Positions 34,101 to 43,073 of a stretch of DNA of 55,685 nt are shown here, one piece after another. The notes under the pieces are model-generated. The model was given only the letters and a program-made list of their open reading frames with translations, ran no database searches and was not told the DNA's origin. Where the stretch lies: contig CBCYMK010000010.1 of the NCBI GenBank assembly GCA_965183875.1, positions 1-55,685 on the forward strand, in the 5' to 3' direction. The DNA is from UBA6772 sp965183875. Its GTDB lineage: Bacteria; Bacteroidota; Bacteroidia; Flavobacteriales; UBA7430. Made by a program: the position numbers and the translations under genes. The stretch's first letter is position 1; every line of letters starts with the position of its first letter.

Positions 34101-34381
34101 TATACTACATTTAAATCGTCTGGAGAGTTGTTCCAGTAGGTGAGCTTTTCTACGCCTTCGATTTGATCTGTTTGTTCGTTAATATTGGCATTTATAGTGT
34201 AGTAAACATCTTGTTGCCAATAGTCGGAATTTGGTTTTTTATTTTTCCAATAATTGGGATTGTCTAAATTCCGAAAAGTATTAGGTTGACTTATTGGGTC
34301 GTATTTTACGGGTTTGCTTTGAGCAGGTAAAGTATTAATCGATAGGAATAATAGCCCTAGGTAACAGTAGAAAATTCGCAT
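31131..34381 (-). pseudogene. M1 metallopeptidase with C-terminal beta-barrel-like region, three frameshifts
   Basis: Joining four frames gives a protein of ~1080 residues starting at MRIFYC (34381) with a signal peptide. The N-terminal beta domain and the M1 catalytic domain contain DGMEYPMLTLDGG and HEIGHNWFYGQVGNN...LDEGF (zinc ligands HExxH and the downstream Glu). The C-terminal ~450 residues have alternating beta-strands and end LRIDLPWLMNR...FVIGLNRSF with terminal Phe, like an outer-membrane barrel. Lesions: one base missing at the T4 run 33304-33307, one missing at 32780-32781, one extra in the T8 run 31383-31390. It lies between yihY and DUF2147 in a close run. Several single-base lesions suggest sequencing error or decay. 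Confidence 0.75.
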
Positions 34382-34428
34382 TAGAGTCCTCGTTTTTTTT
34401 GGACTCAAAAGATAGGTAATTTAATGAC

Positions 34429-35320
34429 TTATTCAAGTGTCTTTAGTTGCTTCTCTTTCGCGCTCACAATACTAGCGTTTAATTCGAAACCTAAGAGTAA
34501 AATAATTGAGTTAAAGTACATCCAAAGTAAAATTACTAAAAGGGTACCAATAGAACCGTATAGTTGGTTGTATTGCGCAAAATTATTCACATAATAACTG
34601 AATCCCAATGAGGATATTACACTTAGTAAGGTGGTTGTTATAGATCCAGCAGATAAAAACTTCCAACCTTTCTTATCGGCTGGTCCGTAATAAAACAAGA
34701 TGCTGTAACTTATAAACAGAACAAAAACTAAAATTAACCATTTTGCATATAAGATAATGTCTGCAGCGTATTGTTGTAAGTAACCTTCGCTTACCAAGTT
34801 ATTCATAAAGCCTTGAGAGAACAATTGAAATATAATGGTTAGTACCAGTAGTATTGCCAAAACTAGGGTTAAGGTGAATGAGAGAATTCTAAGTTGCCAC
34901 CAGGTTCTTTTATCTGTTAAAATGAAAGGTAGCGTTAAAGCCAGTAATCATTGCATTTACTCCATTGGTAGAAAAGTATAGCGCTAACACAAATGTTAGG
35001 GAGAGTAAACCCCCTTGTTCATTATTTACTATATCGTCTAAAATTGACTTCGTTGCATCGAAAGTAGAAGGTGGGAGTATGTCTCTCATAAGAACAAATA
35101 GTTGTTCCTGAAACCCCTCTATAGGTACAAAAGGAATGAGTGTAAACAGAACGATTATAGAAGGAAAAAAAGCTAAAAAGAAGTTAAAGGCTAGCGATGA
35201 TGCTCTGGTAGTAAGTGCTCCTTCTACTAGTCCTTTGTAGAAAAACATAGAGACTTCGTATAGGCTAAGCCCATCGAATCCAGGAATGATTAGTCTTTTT
35301 GTATATGCTTTTAAACTCAA
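34429..35320 (-). pseudogene. YihY/UPF0761 membrane protein, frameshifted
   Basis: The N-terminal half (35320-34910) and C-terminal half (ending 34429) of a YihY/BrkB-type inner-membrane protein are in different frames. Deleting one base in the A4 run 34919-34922 gives TFHLTDKRTWWQLRI and a continuous protein of ~297 residues with six membrane segments. Family traits are the ASSLAFNFFLAFFPSIIVLF helix, NAMITGFNATF, YYVNNFAQYNQLYGSIG and LLWMYFNSIILLLGFELNA. The function of the family is unclear. It follows nadC by 29 bp. Confidence 0.8.
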
Positions 35321-35349
35321 ATTATAATTTTAATGATGTTGTGAATTTA

Positions 35350-36195
35350 CTAAAATGCTTTTAAACTCAAATCCATATTATCTACCGAATGGGTTAAAGC
35401 TCCTACAGAGATGAAATCTACACCGCATTCTGCATACGATCGTATAGTTAAGTCTGTTATCCCGCCAGAAGATTCTGTTTCGAATTTACCATTTATTAAC
35501 TGAACTGCAATAATTGTTTCTGCAGGAGTGAAGTTGTCGAGCATTATTCGTTGAATTTCTCCAATCTCCATAATTTCTTTTACCTCATTAATATCTCTAG
35601 CTTCAACTTCAATTTTAAGATCTAACTTTTTTTCTTTTAAATAAGTGAGGGTTTTTTCTATGGCTTGAGCTATTCCACCAGCATAATCGATATGGTTGTC
35701 TTTTAGCATAATCATATCGTATAGACCAAAGCGATGATTTGCTCCTCCACCAATTCTCACGGCCCATTTTTCTAATATTCGTATTCCGGGAGTTGTTTTC
35801 CGAGTGTCTAGAATTGTAGTTTGTGTGCCTTTCACTAAGTCCACATATTCTTTCGTTTTGGTAGCTATTGCACTCATGCGCTGCATGCAATTTAATGCTA
35901 GGCGTTCTGCGGTAAGTATAGATACGGCACAACCTTCTACGGTAAATGCGATATCGCCTTTTTTAACGCTATCTCCATCCTTAAGGAGTGTGTTTACTTT
36001 TAAAGTAGGGTCTATGCTTTCAAAAATCCATTCTGCAAGTTGTATACCTGCGATAATTCCCTGGTCTTTAATAAGTAATTGTGCTCTACCGTTTTTATCT
36101 TGTGGAATACAAGCTAAGGAACTGTGGTCGCCATCGCGAACATCTTCGGCGAATGCTAAATGTATTAATGGTAGTATTTCTTCTTTTGTAATCAT
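35350..36195 (-). CDS. nadC: Nicotinate-nucleotide pyrophosphorylase (carboxylating)
   Basis: This 281-residue enzyme (quinolinate phosphoribosyltransferase) makes nicotinate mononucleotide from quinolinate and PRPP in NAD synthesis. Typical segments are LAEWIFESIDP, LNCMQRMSAIAT, ILDTRKTTPGIRILEKWAVRIGG, NHRFGLYDMIMLKDNHI, EVEARDINE and ISVGALTHSVDNMDLSLK. The protein is complete. It heads a minus-strand run with yihY and the M1 peptidase and is divergent from rlmH. Confidence 0.94.
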   Translation of the reverse strand: MITKEEILPLIHLAFAEDVRDGDHSSLACIPQDKNGRAQLLIKDQGIIAGIQLAEWIFESIDPTLKVNTLLKDGDSVKKGDIAFTVEGCAVSILTAERLALNCMQRMSAIATKTKEYVDLVKGTQTTILDTRKTTPGIRILEKWAVRIGGGANHRFGLYDMIMLKDNHIDYAGGIAQAIEKTLTYLKEKKLDLKIEVEARDINEVKEIMEIGEIQRIMLDNFTPAETIIAVQLINGKFETESSGGITDLTIRSYAECGVDFISVGALTHSVDNMDLSLKAF

Positions 36196-36251
36196 AAGAT
36201 TCTGTTACTTTGTATGCAGCTGCAAAAATAAGTAAATTTTAAAGAGTCTAG

Positions 36252-36725
36252 ATGAAGATTTTACTTTTAGTTATCGGTAAAACCGATGAGAAATATTTAG
36301 TTGAGGGAATGGAAAAGTACCGGAGTCGTTTGAAGCACTATATTGGCTTTGACTATGAGGAAATTCCTGATATTAAAAATAGAAAAACACTTTCTGAAGC
36401 ACAACAGAAAAAATTAGAAGGTGCTTTAATTTTAGCTAAAATTAAAGCGGGTGATAAATTGGTGCTTCTAGACGATAAAGGAAAGGATTATTCTTCTTTG
36501 GCTTTTTCTAAACATTTGCAACAGCAAATGAATTCCGGAATAAAAAGACTCGTTTTTGTTGTGGGAGGTCCTTATGGTTTTGATACGGCAGTATATTCAA
36601 AAGCACAGGGGAAATTGTCCTTATCTAAAATGACTTTTTCGCATCAGATGATACGTTTGTTTATGGTAGAACAGGTTTATCGTGCTATGACCATTTTGAA
36701 AAATGAGCCTTACCATCACGAGTAA
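36252..36725 (+). CDS. rlmH: 23S rRNA pseudouridine-1915 N3-methyltransferase
   Basis: A SPOUT methyltransferase of 157 residues that methylates pseudouridine 1915 in helix 69 of 23S rRNA using SAM. Motifs are LLDDKGKDYSSLAFSKHL, FVVGGPYGFD and the C-terminal LSLSKMTFSHQMIRLFMVEQVYRA with the final YHHE. Complete and intact. It is transcribed towards the rpsF operon, which has its own promoter element. Confidence 0.95.
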   Translation: MKILLLVIGKTDEKYLVEGMEKYRSRLKHYIGFDYEEIPDIKNRKTLSEAQQKKLEGALILAKIKAGDKLVLLDDKGKDYSSLAFSKHLQQQMNSGIKRLVFVVGGPYGFDTAVYSKAQGKLSLSKMTFSHQMIRLFMVEQVYRAMTILKNEPYHHE

Positions 36726-36856
36726 TTGCATGGGTCTAGTTCATTCCAGTAAATTTTAAAATACTATAAGTAGTTGCTTATAACCGTTTTATTTACACAT
36801 ATAATCTTCTTCTATTAAAGGTGTGTAATTCGCTTTTCTTATTGAGAAATATTACT

Positions 36857-36864
36857 TACTTTTG
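36857..36864 (+). promoter_or_regulatory. -7 element of the rpsF operon (TACTTTTG)
   Basis: Matches TAnnTTTG, 29 bp before the rpsF ATG. No good -33 TTG was found at the usual spacing. Confidence 0.45.
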
Positions 36865-36893
36865 CAGCCTATAAATAAACTAAATTAATAACA

Positions 36894-37244
36894 ATGTTGA
36901 GAAACTACGAAACTGTTTTCATTTTGAATCCCGTTTTGTCTGATGAACAGACAAAGGAAGCAGTAAGCAAGTTCACAGCTCATTTGAAATCAAATGGTGC
37001 TGAGATTGTAGCAGAGGAAAGTTGGGGCTTGAAAAAGCTAGCTTACCCTATCCAAAAAAAGAAAAGTGGATTTTACTTTTTAGTAGAATTCAAAGGTGAA
37101 GCAACTTTAACTTCTTCTTTAGAAGTTATTTTAAAGAGAGATGAGCGTGTTATGCGATTCTTGACTGTTGCCTTGGATAAAGATGCTATGGCTTACGCTG
37201 CTAATAGAAGAGAGAAGTTAAACAAATCTAAAGCGACTAAGTAA
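36894..37244 (+). CDS. rpsF: 30S ribosomal protein S6
   Basis: This 116-residue small-subunit protein pairs with S18 on 16S rRNA. The beginning MLRNYETVFILNPVLSDEQ and the segments ESWGLKKLAYPIQKKKSGFYFLVEF and LKRDERVMRFLTVALDK are diagnostic. It is the first gene of the rpsF-rpsR-rplI operon; its stop codon overlaps the rpsR start by one base (37244). Confidence 0.96.
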   Translation: MLRNYETVFILNPVLSDEQTKEAVSKFTAHLKSNGAEIVAEESWGLKKLAYPIQKKKSGFYFLVEFKGEATLTSSLEVILKRDERVMRFLTVALDKDAMAYAANRREKLNKSKATK

Positions 37245-37513
37245 TGGCTAGTAATTCAGAAATTAGATTCCTTACTCCATTATCTATCGATACTGGTAAG
37301 CAGAAGAAATATTGTCGTTTTAAGAAATCAGGTATTAAGTACATCGATTATAAAGATGCTGATTTCTTAACGAGATTCTTAAACGAGCAAGGTAAAATTT
37401 TACCTCGTCGTATTACGGGAACTTCTTTGAAATTTCAAAGAAAAGTAGCCCAAGCGGTAAAAAGAGCACGTCACGTAGCTGTTTTACCTTACGTAACAGA
37501 TTTAATGAAGTAA
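37244..37513 (+). CDS. rpsR: 30S ribosomal protein S18
   Basis: The 89-residue partner of S6 has the typical KKKYCRFKKSGIKYIDYKD-like core (here QKKYCRF) and ILPRRITGTSLKFQRKVAQAVKRARHVAVLPY. The one-base overlap with rpsF implies coupled translation. A single Cys is present, so this is not the full zinc-binding form. Confidence 0.96.
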   Translation: MASNSEIRFLTPLSIDTGKQKKYCRFKKSGIKYIDYKDADFLTRFLNEQGKILPRRITGTSLKFQRKVAQAVKRARHVAVLPYVTDLMK

Positions 37514-37525
37514 AATACCGAAACG

Positions 37526-37975
37526 ATGGAAATTATTTTATCTCAAGAGGTAGCAAACTTAGGTTTTAAAGACGATGTTGTAATTGTGAAAAACGGTTAC
37601 GGTAGAAACTTCCTTATTCCTAAAGGCCTAGGTATTTTGGCTACTGATTCAGCAAAGAAAGTTTTAGCTGAAAACTTAAAACAAAGAGCTTTTAAAGAGC
37701 AAAAAATGGTGGATGACGCTAACAAGATCGCTACGGCACTTAAAGGTCTTGAAGTGAAGTTATCGGCTAAAGTTGCTGAAGGCGGACATAAATTATTCGG
37801 TTCAATTACGACGATCGATTTAGCAGCAAACTTTGCTAAAGCGGGACAAGAAATTGAAAAGAAATACATTACTATTACTGGTGGGTCTGTTAAGGCACTA
37901 GGTAAGTATACTGCTCAAGTTCGTTTACACAGACTTGTAGTTGTTGATGTAGCATTCGAAGTTACTGCTGAGTAA
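37526..37975 (+). CDS. rplI: 50S ribosomal protein L9
   Basis: The 149-residue protein has an N-terminal domain (MEIILSQEVANLGFKDDVVIVKNGYGRNFLIPKGLG), a connecting helix and a C-terminal domain with LFGSITTIDLA and VKALGKYTAQVRLH. It binds 23S rRNA at the base of the L1 stalk. It starts 12 bp after rpsR, and a terminator follows within 25 bp. Confidence 0.96.
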   Translation: MEIILSQEVANLGFKDDVVIVKNGYGRNFLIPKGLGILATDSAKKVLAENLKQRAFKEQKMVDDANKIATALKGLEVKLSAKVAEGGHKLFGSITTIDLAANFAKAGQEIEKKYITITGGSVKALGKYTAQVRLHRLVVVDVAFEVTAE

Positions 37976-37997
37976 TTACACTCAACATAATTCATAC

Positions 37998-38024
37998 AAA
38001 GGCTCCTTTTAGGAGCCTTTTTTT
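37998..38024 (+). terminator. Terminator of the rpsF-rpsR-rplI operon
   Basis: Stem aaaggctcct/aggagccttt with minimal loop, then T7. Confidence 0.88.
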
Positions 38025-38345
38025 ATGCCTTAAACTCGTATTAAGAAGATTGATATAGTAGTTAAGAAGTATGGAGAGGTGGTCTTTGGTTGAAAGCTCT
38101 AATAAATGTTGTTTATTCACCTAAAACTTTGGGCTAAAACTCAATACTCATTTCCCTCTCATTATTCTACCGTATAGTCTTTATTGACTATTTTGTTAAT
38201 TAGTAAAAGAATCAAAACCTCTTTGTTAATTACCCTTCTAAATGTTAATAAATAGCCTGTTTTTTAGCCCTATACAAATACGTATAAGTGGGCTAAATGT
38301 TTATATTTGTTAGATGTCAAATTGACTTTTAAAAGCGATACACTT
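38025..38345. other. Intergenic region upstream of gyrB
   Basis: About 320 bp without a gene. It contains the TATATTTG -7 element (38302-38309), which gives a leader of about 30 nt; no riboswitch or repeat was recognised. Confidence 0.5.
38302..38309 (+). promoter_or_regulatory. -7 element of gyrB (TATATTTG)
   Basis: Perfect TAnnTTTG match 36 bp upstream of the preferred ATG (38346). It also argues against the start at 38307, which would fall inside the promoter. Confidence 0.5.
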
Positions 38346-40295
38346 ATGAGTGAAGAAATAAAAGGGCAAGACTATTCGGCGGGTAGCATACAGGTACTCG
38401 AAGGATTAGAAGCGGTGCGTAAGCGCCCAGCCATGTATATTGGAGATGTTGGACAAAAAGGTTTACACCACCTGGTGTACGAAGTAGTTGATAACTCTAT
38501 TGATGAAGCCTTAGCGGGTCACTGTAGTAATATCGATGTAATTATTAATACAGATAATTCTATTTCTGTAAAAGATAATGGTCGAGGTATTCCTACCGCT
38601 ATGCACCCTAAAGAAGGGAAGTCTGCTTTAGAGGTTGTAATGACAGTTCTACACGCTGGTGGTAAATTCGATAAAGATTCATATAAAGTATCTGGTGGTT
38701 TACACGGTGTAGGTGTATCTTGTGTTAATGCTCTTTCAATTTTCTTAAAAGCTGAAGTACACAGAGATGGGAAAATATTTACCCAAGAGTATTCGGAAGG
38801 TATTCCACAGACAGAGGTTTTAGAGATTGGTACTACGGATTACAGAGGTACTATAATCACCTTTTTACCAGATGCTACTATATTTACTACTACAGAATAT
38901 ATTTATGATATTCTAGCTGCCCGACTAAGAGAGCTTTCGTTCTTAAATAAGGGAATTTCTTTATCTATTACAGATAAAAGAGAGCAAGATGAAGATGGTA
39001 AAGACATTACTGCTACTTTCTTATCGGATGGTGGTTTAAGTGAGTTTGTTGAGTATTTAGACGAAACACGTGAAAACCTTATAGAGCAGGTAATGTACAT
39101 GGAAGGTGAGAAGAATGGGATTCCTGTAGAGGTAGCTATGAGCTACAATACAACCTATTCTGAAAACTTGCATTCCTATGTAAATAATATTAATACCCAT
39201 GAGGGGGGGACACATCTCGCTGGTTTCCGTAGAGCTTTAACACGTACCTTAAAGTCTTATGCCGAAAAATCGGGTATGCTAGAACGCGAAAAAGTTACTG
39301 TTGCAGGTGATGATTTCCGTGAAGGTCTTACTGCGGTAATTTCTGTAAAAGTTATGGAGCCTCAGTTTGAGGGACAAACAAAAACAAAATTAGGGAACTC
39401 TGAAGTTTCTGGTGCAGTAGACCAGTTAGTAGGAGAAATGCTTAATAACTACCTAGAGGAAAATCCAAAAGATGCTAAGCAAATTATCTTAAAGGTAATT
39501 TTAGCTGCAAAAGCTCGTCAGGCTGCTCGTAAGGCACGTGAGATGGTGCAACGTAAAACGGTGATGTCTTCTACTGGTTTACCTGGTAAGTTATCCGATT
39601 GCTCTGAGAAGGATCCTGAGAAATGTGAAATTTTCCTTGTTGAGGGAGATTCTGCAGGGGGTACTGCAAAACAAGGTCGCGATAGAGCATTTCAAGCAAT
39701 CTTACCTTTACGTGGTAAGATTTTGAATGTTGAGAAAGCCATGCAACACAAGGTTTTTGAAAACGAAGAAATTAAAAATATATTTACTGCTCTTGGAGTT
39801 TCTATAGGAACTGAAGAGGATAGTAAAGCATTGAATATTTCTAAATTGCGTTACCATAAGATTGTAATTATGTGTGATGCCGATGTCGACGGTTCTCACA
39901 TTTCTACACTTATCTTAACTTTCTTCTTTAGGTATATGAGAGACCTAGTTGAAAATGGATATATCTATATTGCAACACCACCTTTATACTTAGTGAAAAA
40001 AGGGAAGGATCAACGTTACTGCTGGAACGATGAAGAACGCGATGCACATATTGCAGATATGGCTAAGGGGAAAGAATCTTCTGTAGGAATTCAGCGTTAT
40101 AAAGGTCTTGGGGAAATGAATGCATCTCAGTTATGGGATACTACCATGGAACCTACAAATAGAACACTACGTCAGGTTACTATAGAGAGTGCTGTTGAGG
40201 CTGATCACGTATTTTCAATGCTTATGGGCGACGAAGTACCACCGCGTAGAGAGTTTATAGAAAAAAACGCTAAGTATGCTAATATTGATGCTTAA
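38346..40295 (+). CDS. gyrB: DNA gyrase subunit B
   Basis: The ATPase subunit of DNA gyrase, 649 residues from MSEEIKGQDYSAGSIQVLEGLEAVRKRPAMYIGD. The GHKL ATPase domain has DNSIDEA, VKDNGRGIP and GGLHGVGVSCVNAL. The transducer and TOPRIM domains have FLVEGDSAGGTAKQGRDR and MCDADVDGSHI, and the C-terminal tail shows QRYKGLGEMNASQLWDTTM. The start at 38346 is preferred over the upstream in-frame ATG (38307) because it matches the family and spares the promoter. Confidence 0.96.
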   Translation: MSEEIKGQDYSAGSIQVLEGLEAVRKRPAMYIGDVGQKGLHHLVYEVVDNSIDEALAGHCSNIDVIINTDNSISVKDNGRGIPTAMHPKEGKSALEVVMTVLHAGGKFDKDSYKVSGGLHGVGVSCVNALSIFLKAEVHRDGKIFTQEYSEGIPQTEVLEIGTTDYRGTIITFLPDATIFTTTEYIYDILAARLRELSFLNKGISLSITDKREQDEDGKDITATFLSDGGLSEFVEYLDETRENLIEQVMYMEGEKNGIPVEVAMSYNTTYSENLHSYVNNINTHEGGTHLAGFRRALTRTLKSYAEKSGMLEREKVTVAGDDFREGLTAVISVKVMEPQFEGQTKTKLGNSEVSGAVDQLVGEMLNNYLEENPKDAKQIILKVILAAKARQAARKAREMVQRKTVMSSTGLPGKLSDCSEKDPEKCEIFLVEGDSAGGTAKQGRDRAFQAILPLRGKILNVEKAMQHKVFENEEIKNIFTALGVSIGTEEDSKALNISKLRYHKIVIMCDADVDGSHISTLILTFFFRYMRDLVENGYIYIATPPLYLVKKGKDQRYCWNDEERDAHIADMAKGKESSVGIQRYKGLGEMNASQLWDTTMEPTNRTLRQVTIESAVEADHVFSMLMGDEVPPRREFIEKNAKYANIDA

Positions 40296-40311
40296 GTAGA
40301 TTTTAACGAAC

Positions 40312-40347
40312 AAAAAAATGCTCAACATATGTTGAGCATTTTTTTTT
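40312..40347. terminator. Bidirectional terminator after gyrB
   Basis: The stem atgctcaac/gttgagcat with an atat loop is flanked by A7 and T9 runs. It serves gyrB and the convergent T9SS gene. Confidence 0.85.
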
Positions 40348-40389
40348 GGATAAAACTCCAGTACTAGGATATACCTTTTTTAAGCATGT

Positions 40390-42900
40390 TTATTTTAATA
40401 AAACAAAGGTTCCTGTTTTCTTTTGTATGATATTTTTCTTCGTGTTAAAGAGTACCAAATAAGTATAAGAATTTTGGTTTGCCTCAGCACCGTTATCTAT
40501 TCTAACTCCATCCCAACCTTCGAGGTAGTCTTTAGTTTGGAAAACTAATTTCCCCCAACGATCGTAAATATACATTTCATAACTATCCTTAATAATATCT
40601 TTTAATAAGGGTCTAAATTCATCATTCTTATTGTCTCCATTTGGAGTGAATGCTGTTGGTGGCCAGAAAAGGTAATCTTCTTTAGCTACAATTTCTTTTA
40701 TATAACTATCCACACAGCCTTCAGAATCGGTAACGGTAAGTTCTACATGGTAAACTCCTATTTGATCGAATACATTCGATGGTTCGAAAGCGTTAGAGAA
40801 GGTACCTTCACCAAAACTCCATTGGTTACTAATTATAGACGTACTTGGCTCAGAAAAAGAGAAGTTTAAAAACTCTACTAATCCTGCGTTGTATACAACG
40901 GTATCGAAGGTCGAGTCGAAGTGCGATGTAGGACCAGGGATATTAATTACCTCTACCGTAGTTTCTCCTTCACATCCATGTGAGTCGGTAACGATAACAT
41001 CGTATTCTCCATCATTTAAGTCTGCAGCTGTAGCGTTGTCTGCAAATCCATTATCCCAGTTGTAGCTATAAGGAGCTAAACCATTTAATGGAATTACTGT
41101 TGCAGAACCAATATCCTGATCGCAATGATCGTATTCTGAGGTGAAATCAAATTGTAATTCTATTTCTTGATTGTCTACAGTTCCTATAGCAATACCTTCA
41201 CATCCATAGTGATCTGTAACAGCTACAATATAAGTTCCTTCGCCTATATTGTTTGCTATAGGACTATTAGGGTTTGCTATATTCCAAGAGTAGTTGTAAG
41301 GACTGTATCCATTGGTTGGTACAATAGTTAGTTTACCAACCTCATCGTCGCAAATATCGTTTATAGAGTTTGTGTCAAATTCTAATTCAATAATTTCTGT
41401 TAAAACCGTTTCTTCTCCAGTAAACTCACATCCTATAGCGTCTGTTATAGTGTAGGTGTAGTCGTCGGCACTTGCATTAATAAGGTTTTGTCCAGTAAAT
41501 GATCCGTTGTTCCAGTCCACTAAATAGTTTGGTGTACCCCCAGAAATTGCAAGATTTATTTGCCCTGAACCTGCCCCACATATATCATTTGTTACAGATG
41601 CACTTGCATTTACATGAGTGGTAACTGTAAGGTTTAAGTCTTCCGAATAAGTACAACCAAAATTATCTTCAATAATATAGGTGTAGGTTTCTAAACCTGG
41701 GTTTGTAGGAAGTATGGTTAAGTCGGTTCCGTTAGTAGATTGAATTGTTGAATTAGGCATCCAATACTCGTCTACAATATGATTATCGTAATTCCAGAAT
41801 GATGGAATTACATCTGCATTTATGTTTAATCCCCAAGAGAAGATAAATCCATCATCAGAACCAAGATTATCTATTATCGTAATTTCCCAAATCCCATTTA
41901 AAGGTGTACCTAGTAATGCGGTTAAACTTTCTAGTGGTAAGTAAGTTTCTGGGTTTAAGCTATTACCTGTTAGTCCTTCAGCTGTAGTAATTGAAATTGT
42001 ATTCCCATTGGATATACCATCAGCCATAGTACCGTTATAGCTAGGATTCATAGACCATCCATAATCGTAACCAATACCAGGAAGTCCATCATCTTCAATT
42101 GACCAGTCATCTAAGGGTTCTCCGAACCAAGTACCACCACCTGCTTGAGAAAATAGTTGTATCTGAACCCCGTTAGGAGCAGTGATAAACATATCTAAAT
42201 CTCCAGAATAAGAGTGTTCCATGTTTACGTCAATACTAATAATATCATCTACATCTGTAAGGACCTGTCCTTCACCAAAACAACCTAAATTAATGGTGGT
42301 TGAATAAACTTCGGTTCCATTATCATCTGGTAAATAGGTTTCTTCAGAGTACTCATCTTCACATGCCGTAGAACCCCAACCGTCGGTAATATAGTCGATA
42401 TTAATATTCACATCAGAAGCAGGGTCATTTCCTATAAGGCTAATTACATCCGGGCAAATAGTTGACGGGTTGGCAAGTAAATTTATAGTTGGTTGAGTTG
42501 AAACTCTTACGAATACTTCGAATGGAATTGGATTTTCACAACCCTCAACATCTGTTGAGGTAATTGATACAATATAACCACTTGATGTATTGTATATGTG
42601 AGCGTATTCTAATCCAGTTGTTGTAAATGCGCCGTCAACAGACCAAGAAAATTCTGTGCTTGCAATGGATTGTGTATAAGTAAGGTCATTTTCTGGAAAA
42701 GTAGCACTTGCTTCTAGGATGAGTTCCTCTCCAATACATAGATCGTAGTAGATTCTGCTGTTACCTGTAGCTTCGTCTAGTACGATATTAGCTGTATGGG
42801 TGCTACTCGTAATACTGTGAACGATCTCTTGACAATCATTTTGTGCTACTAAAACCATCGAGCTTAGCAGAGAAAATAAGATGAAAGAAAACTTTTTCAT
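40390..42900 (-). CDS. Large T9SS type B cargo with proprotein-convertase P domain and SprB-like repeats
   Basis: An 836-residue secreted protein. After a signal peptide (1-19) come a PKD-like region, a P domain (~185-365: MEHSYSGDLDMFITAPNG, PLNGIWEITIIDNLGSDDGF), and three SprB-like repeats (~430-640, each with Y.W and a YTYTITDAIGC-like strand). A PKD domain (QWSFGEG, YHVELTVTDSEGCVD) and a C-terminal gliding-motility-associated sorting domain follow (WPPTAFTPNGDNKNDEFRP, YDRWGKLVFQ, NSYTYLVLF). It is probably an adhesin or surface polymer-binding protein; the P domain without a protease is notable. TATTTTTG at 42931-42938 (minus) is a likely -7 element. Confidence 0.85.
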   Translation of the reverse strand: MKKFSFILFSLLSSMVLVAQNDCQEIVHSITSSTHTANIVLDEATGNSRIYYDLCIGEELILEASATFPENDLTYTQSIASTEFSWSVDGAFTTTGLEYAHIYNTSSGYIVSITSTDVEGCENPIPFEVFVRVSTQPTINLLANPSTICPDVISLIGNDPASDVNINIDYITDGWGSTACEDEYSEETYLPDDNGTEVYSTTINLGCFGEGQVLTDVDDIISIDVNMEHSYSGDLDMFITAPNGVQIQLFSQAGGGTWFGEPLDDWSIEDDGLPGIGYDYGWSMNPSYNGTMADGISNGNTISITTAEGLTGNSLNPETYLPLESLTALLGTPLNGIWEITIIDNLGSDDGFIFSWGLNINADVIPSFWNYDNHIVDEYWMPNSTIQSTNGTDLTILPTNPGLETYTYIIEDNFGCTYSEDLNLTVTTHVNASASVTNDICGAGSGQINLAISGGTPNYLVDWNNGSFTGQNLINASADDYTYTITDAIGCEFTGEETVLTEIIELEFDTNSINDICDDEVGKLTIVPTNGYSPYNYSWNIANPNSPIANNIGEGTYIVAVTDHYGCEGIAIGTVDNQEIELQFDFTSEYDHCDQDIGSATVIPLNGLAPYSYNWDNGFADNATAADLNDGEYDVIVTDSHGCEGETTVEVINIPGPTSHFDSTFDTVVYNAGLVEFLNFSFSEPSTSIISNQWSFGEGTFSNAFEPSNVFDQIGVYHVELTVTDSEGCVDSYIKEIVAKEDYLFWPPTAFTPNGDNKNDEFRPLLKDIIKDSYEMYIYDRWGKLVFQTKDYLEGWDGVRIDNGAEANQNSYTYLVLFNTKKNIIQKKTGTFVLLK

Positions 42901-43073
42901 GTGGTTATGTTTTTATTCTGTTTTGTCTAGCAAAAATAGTACCACCCTAGAGGTGTCCTATATTTTTCAAATATACTTTTTATATTTTTCAGTAAAGAGA
43001 TATAAAACATTAAATTTGCCGAAATTCTAATCGGATTTAAGTCTTTTAGTCTTAAATCTTTAAATCACATAAA

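Noticed and set aside
37976..38345. Search for a riboswitch or RNA gene before gyrB
   Set aside because: Only the rplI terminator and a promoter element were found; no convincing structured RNA.
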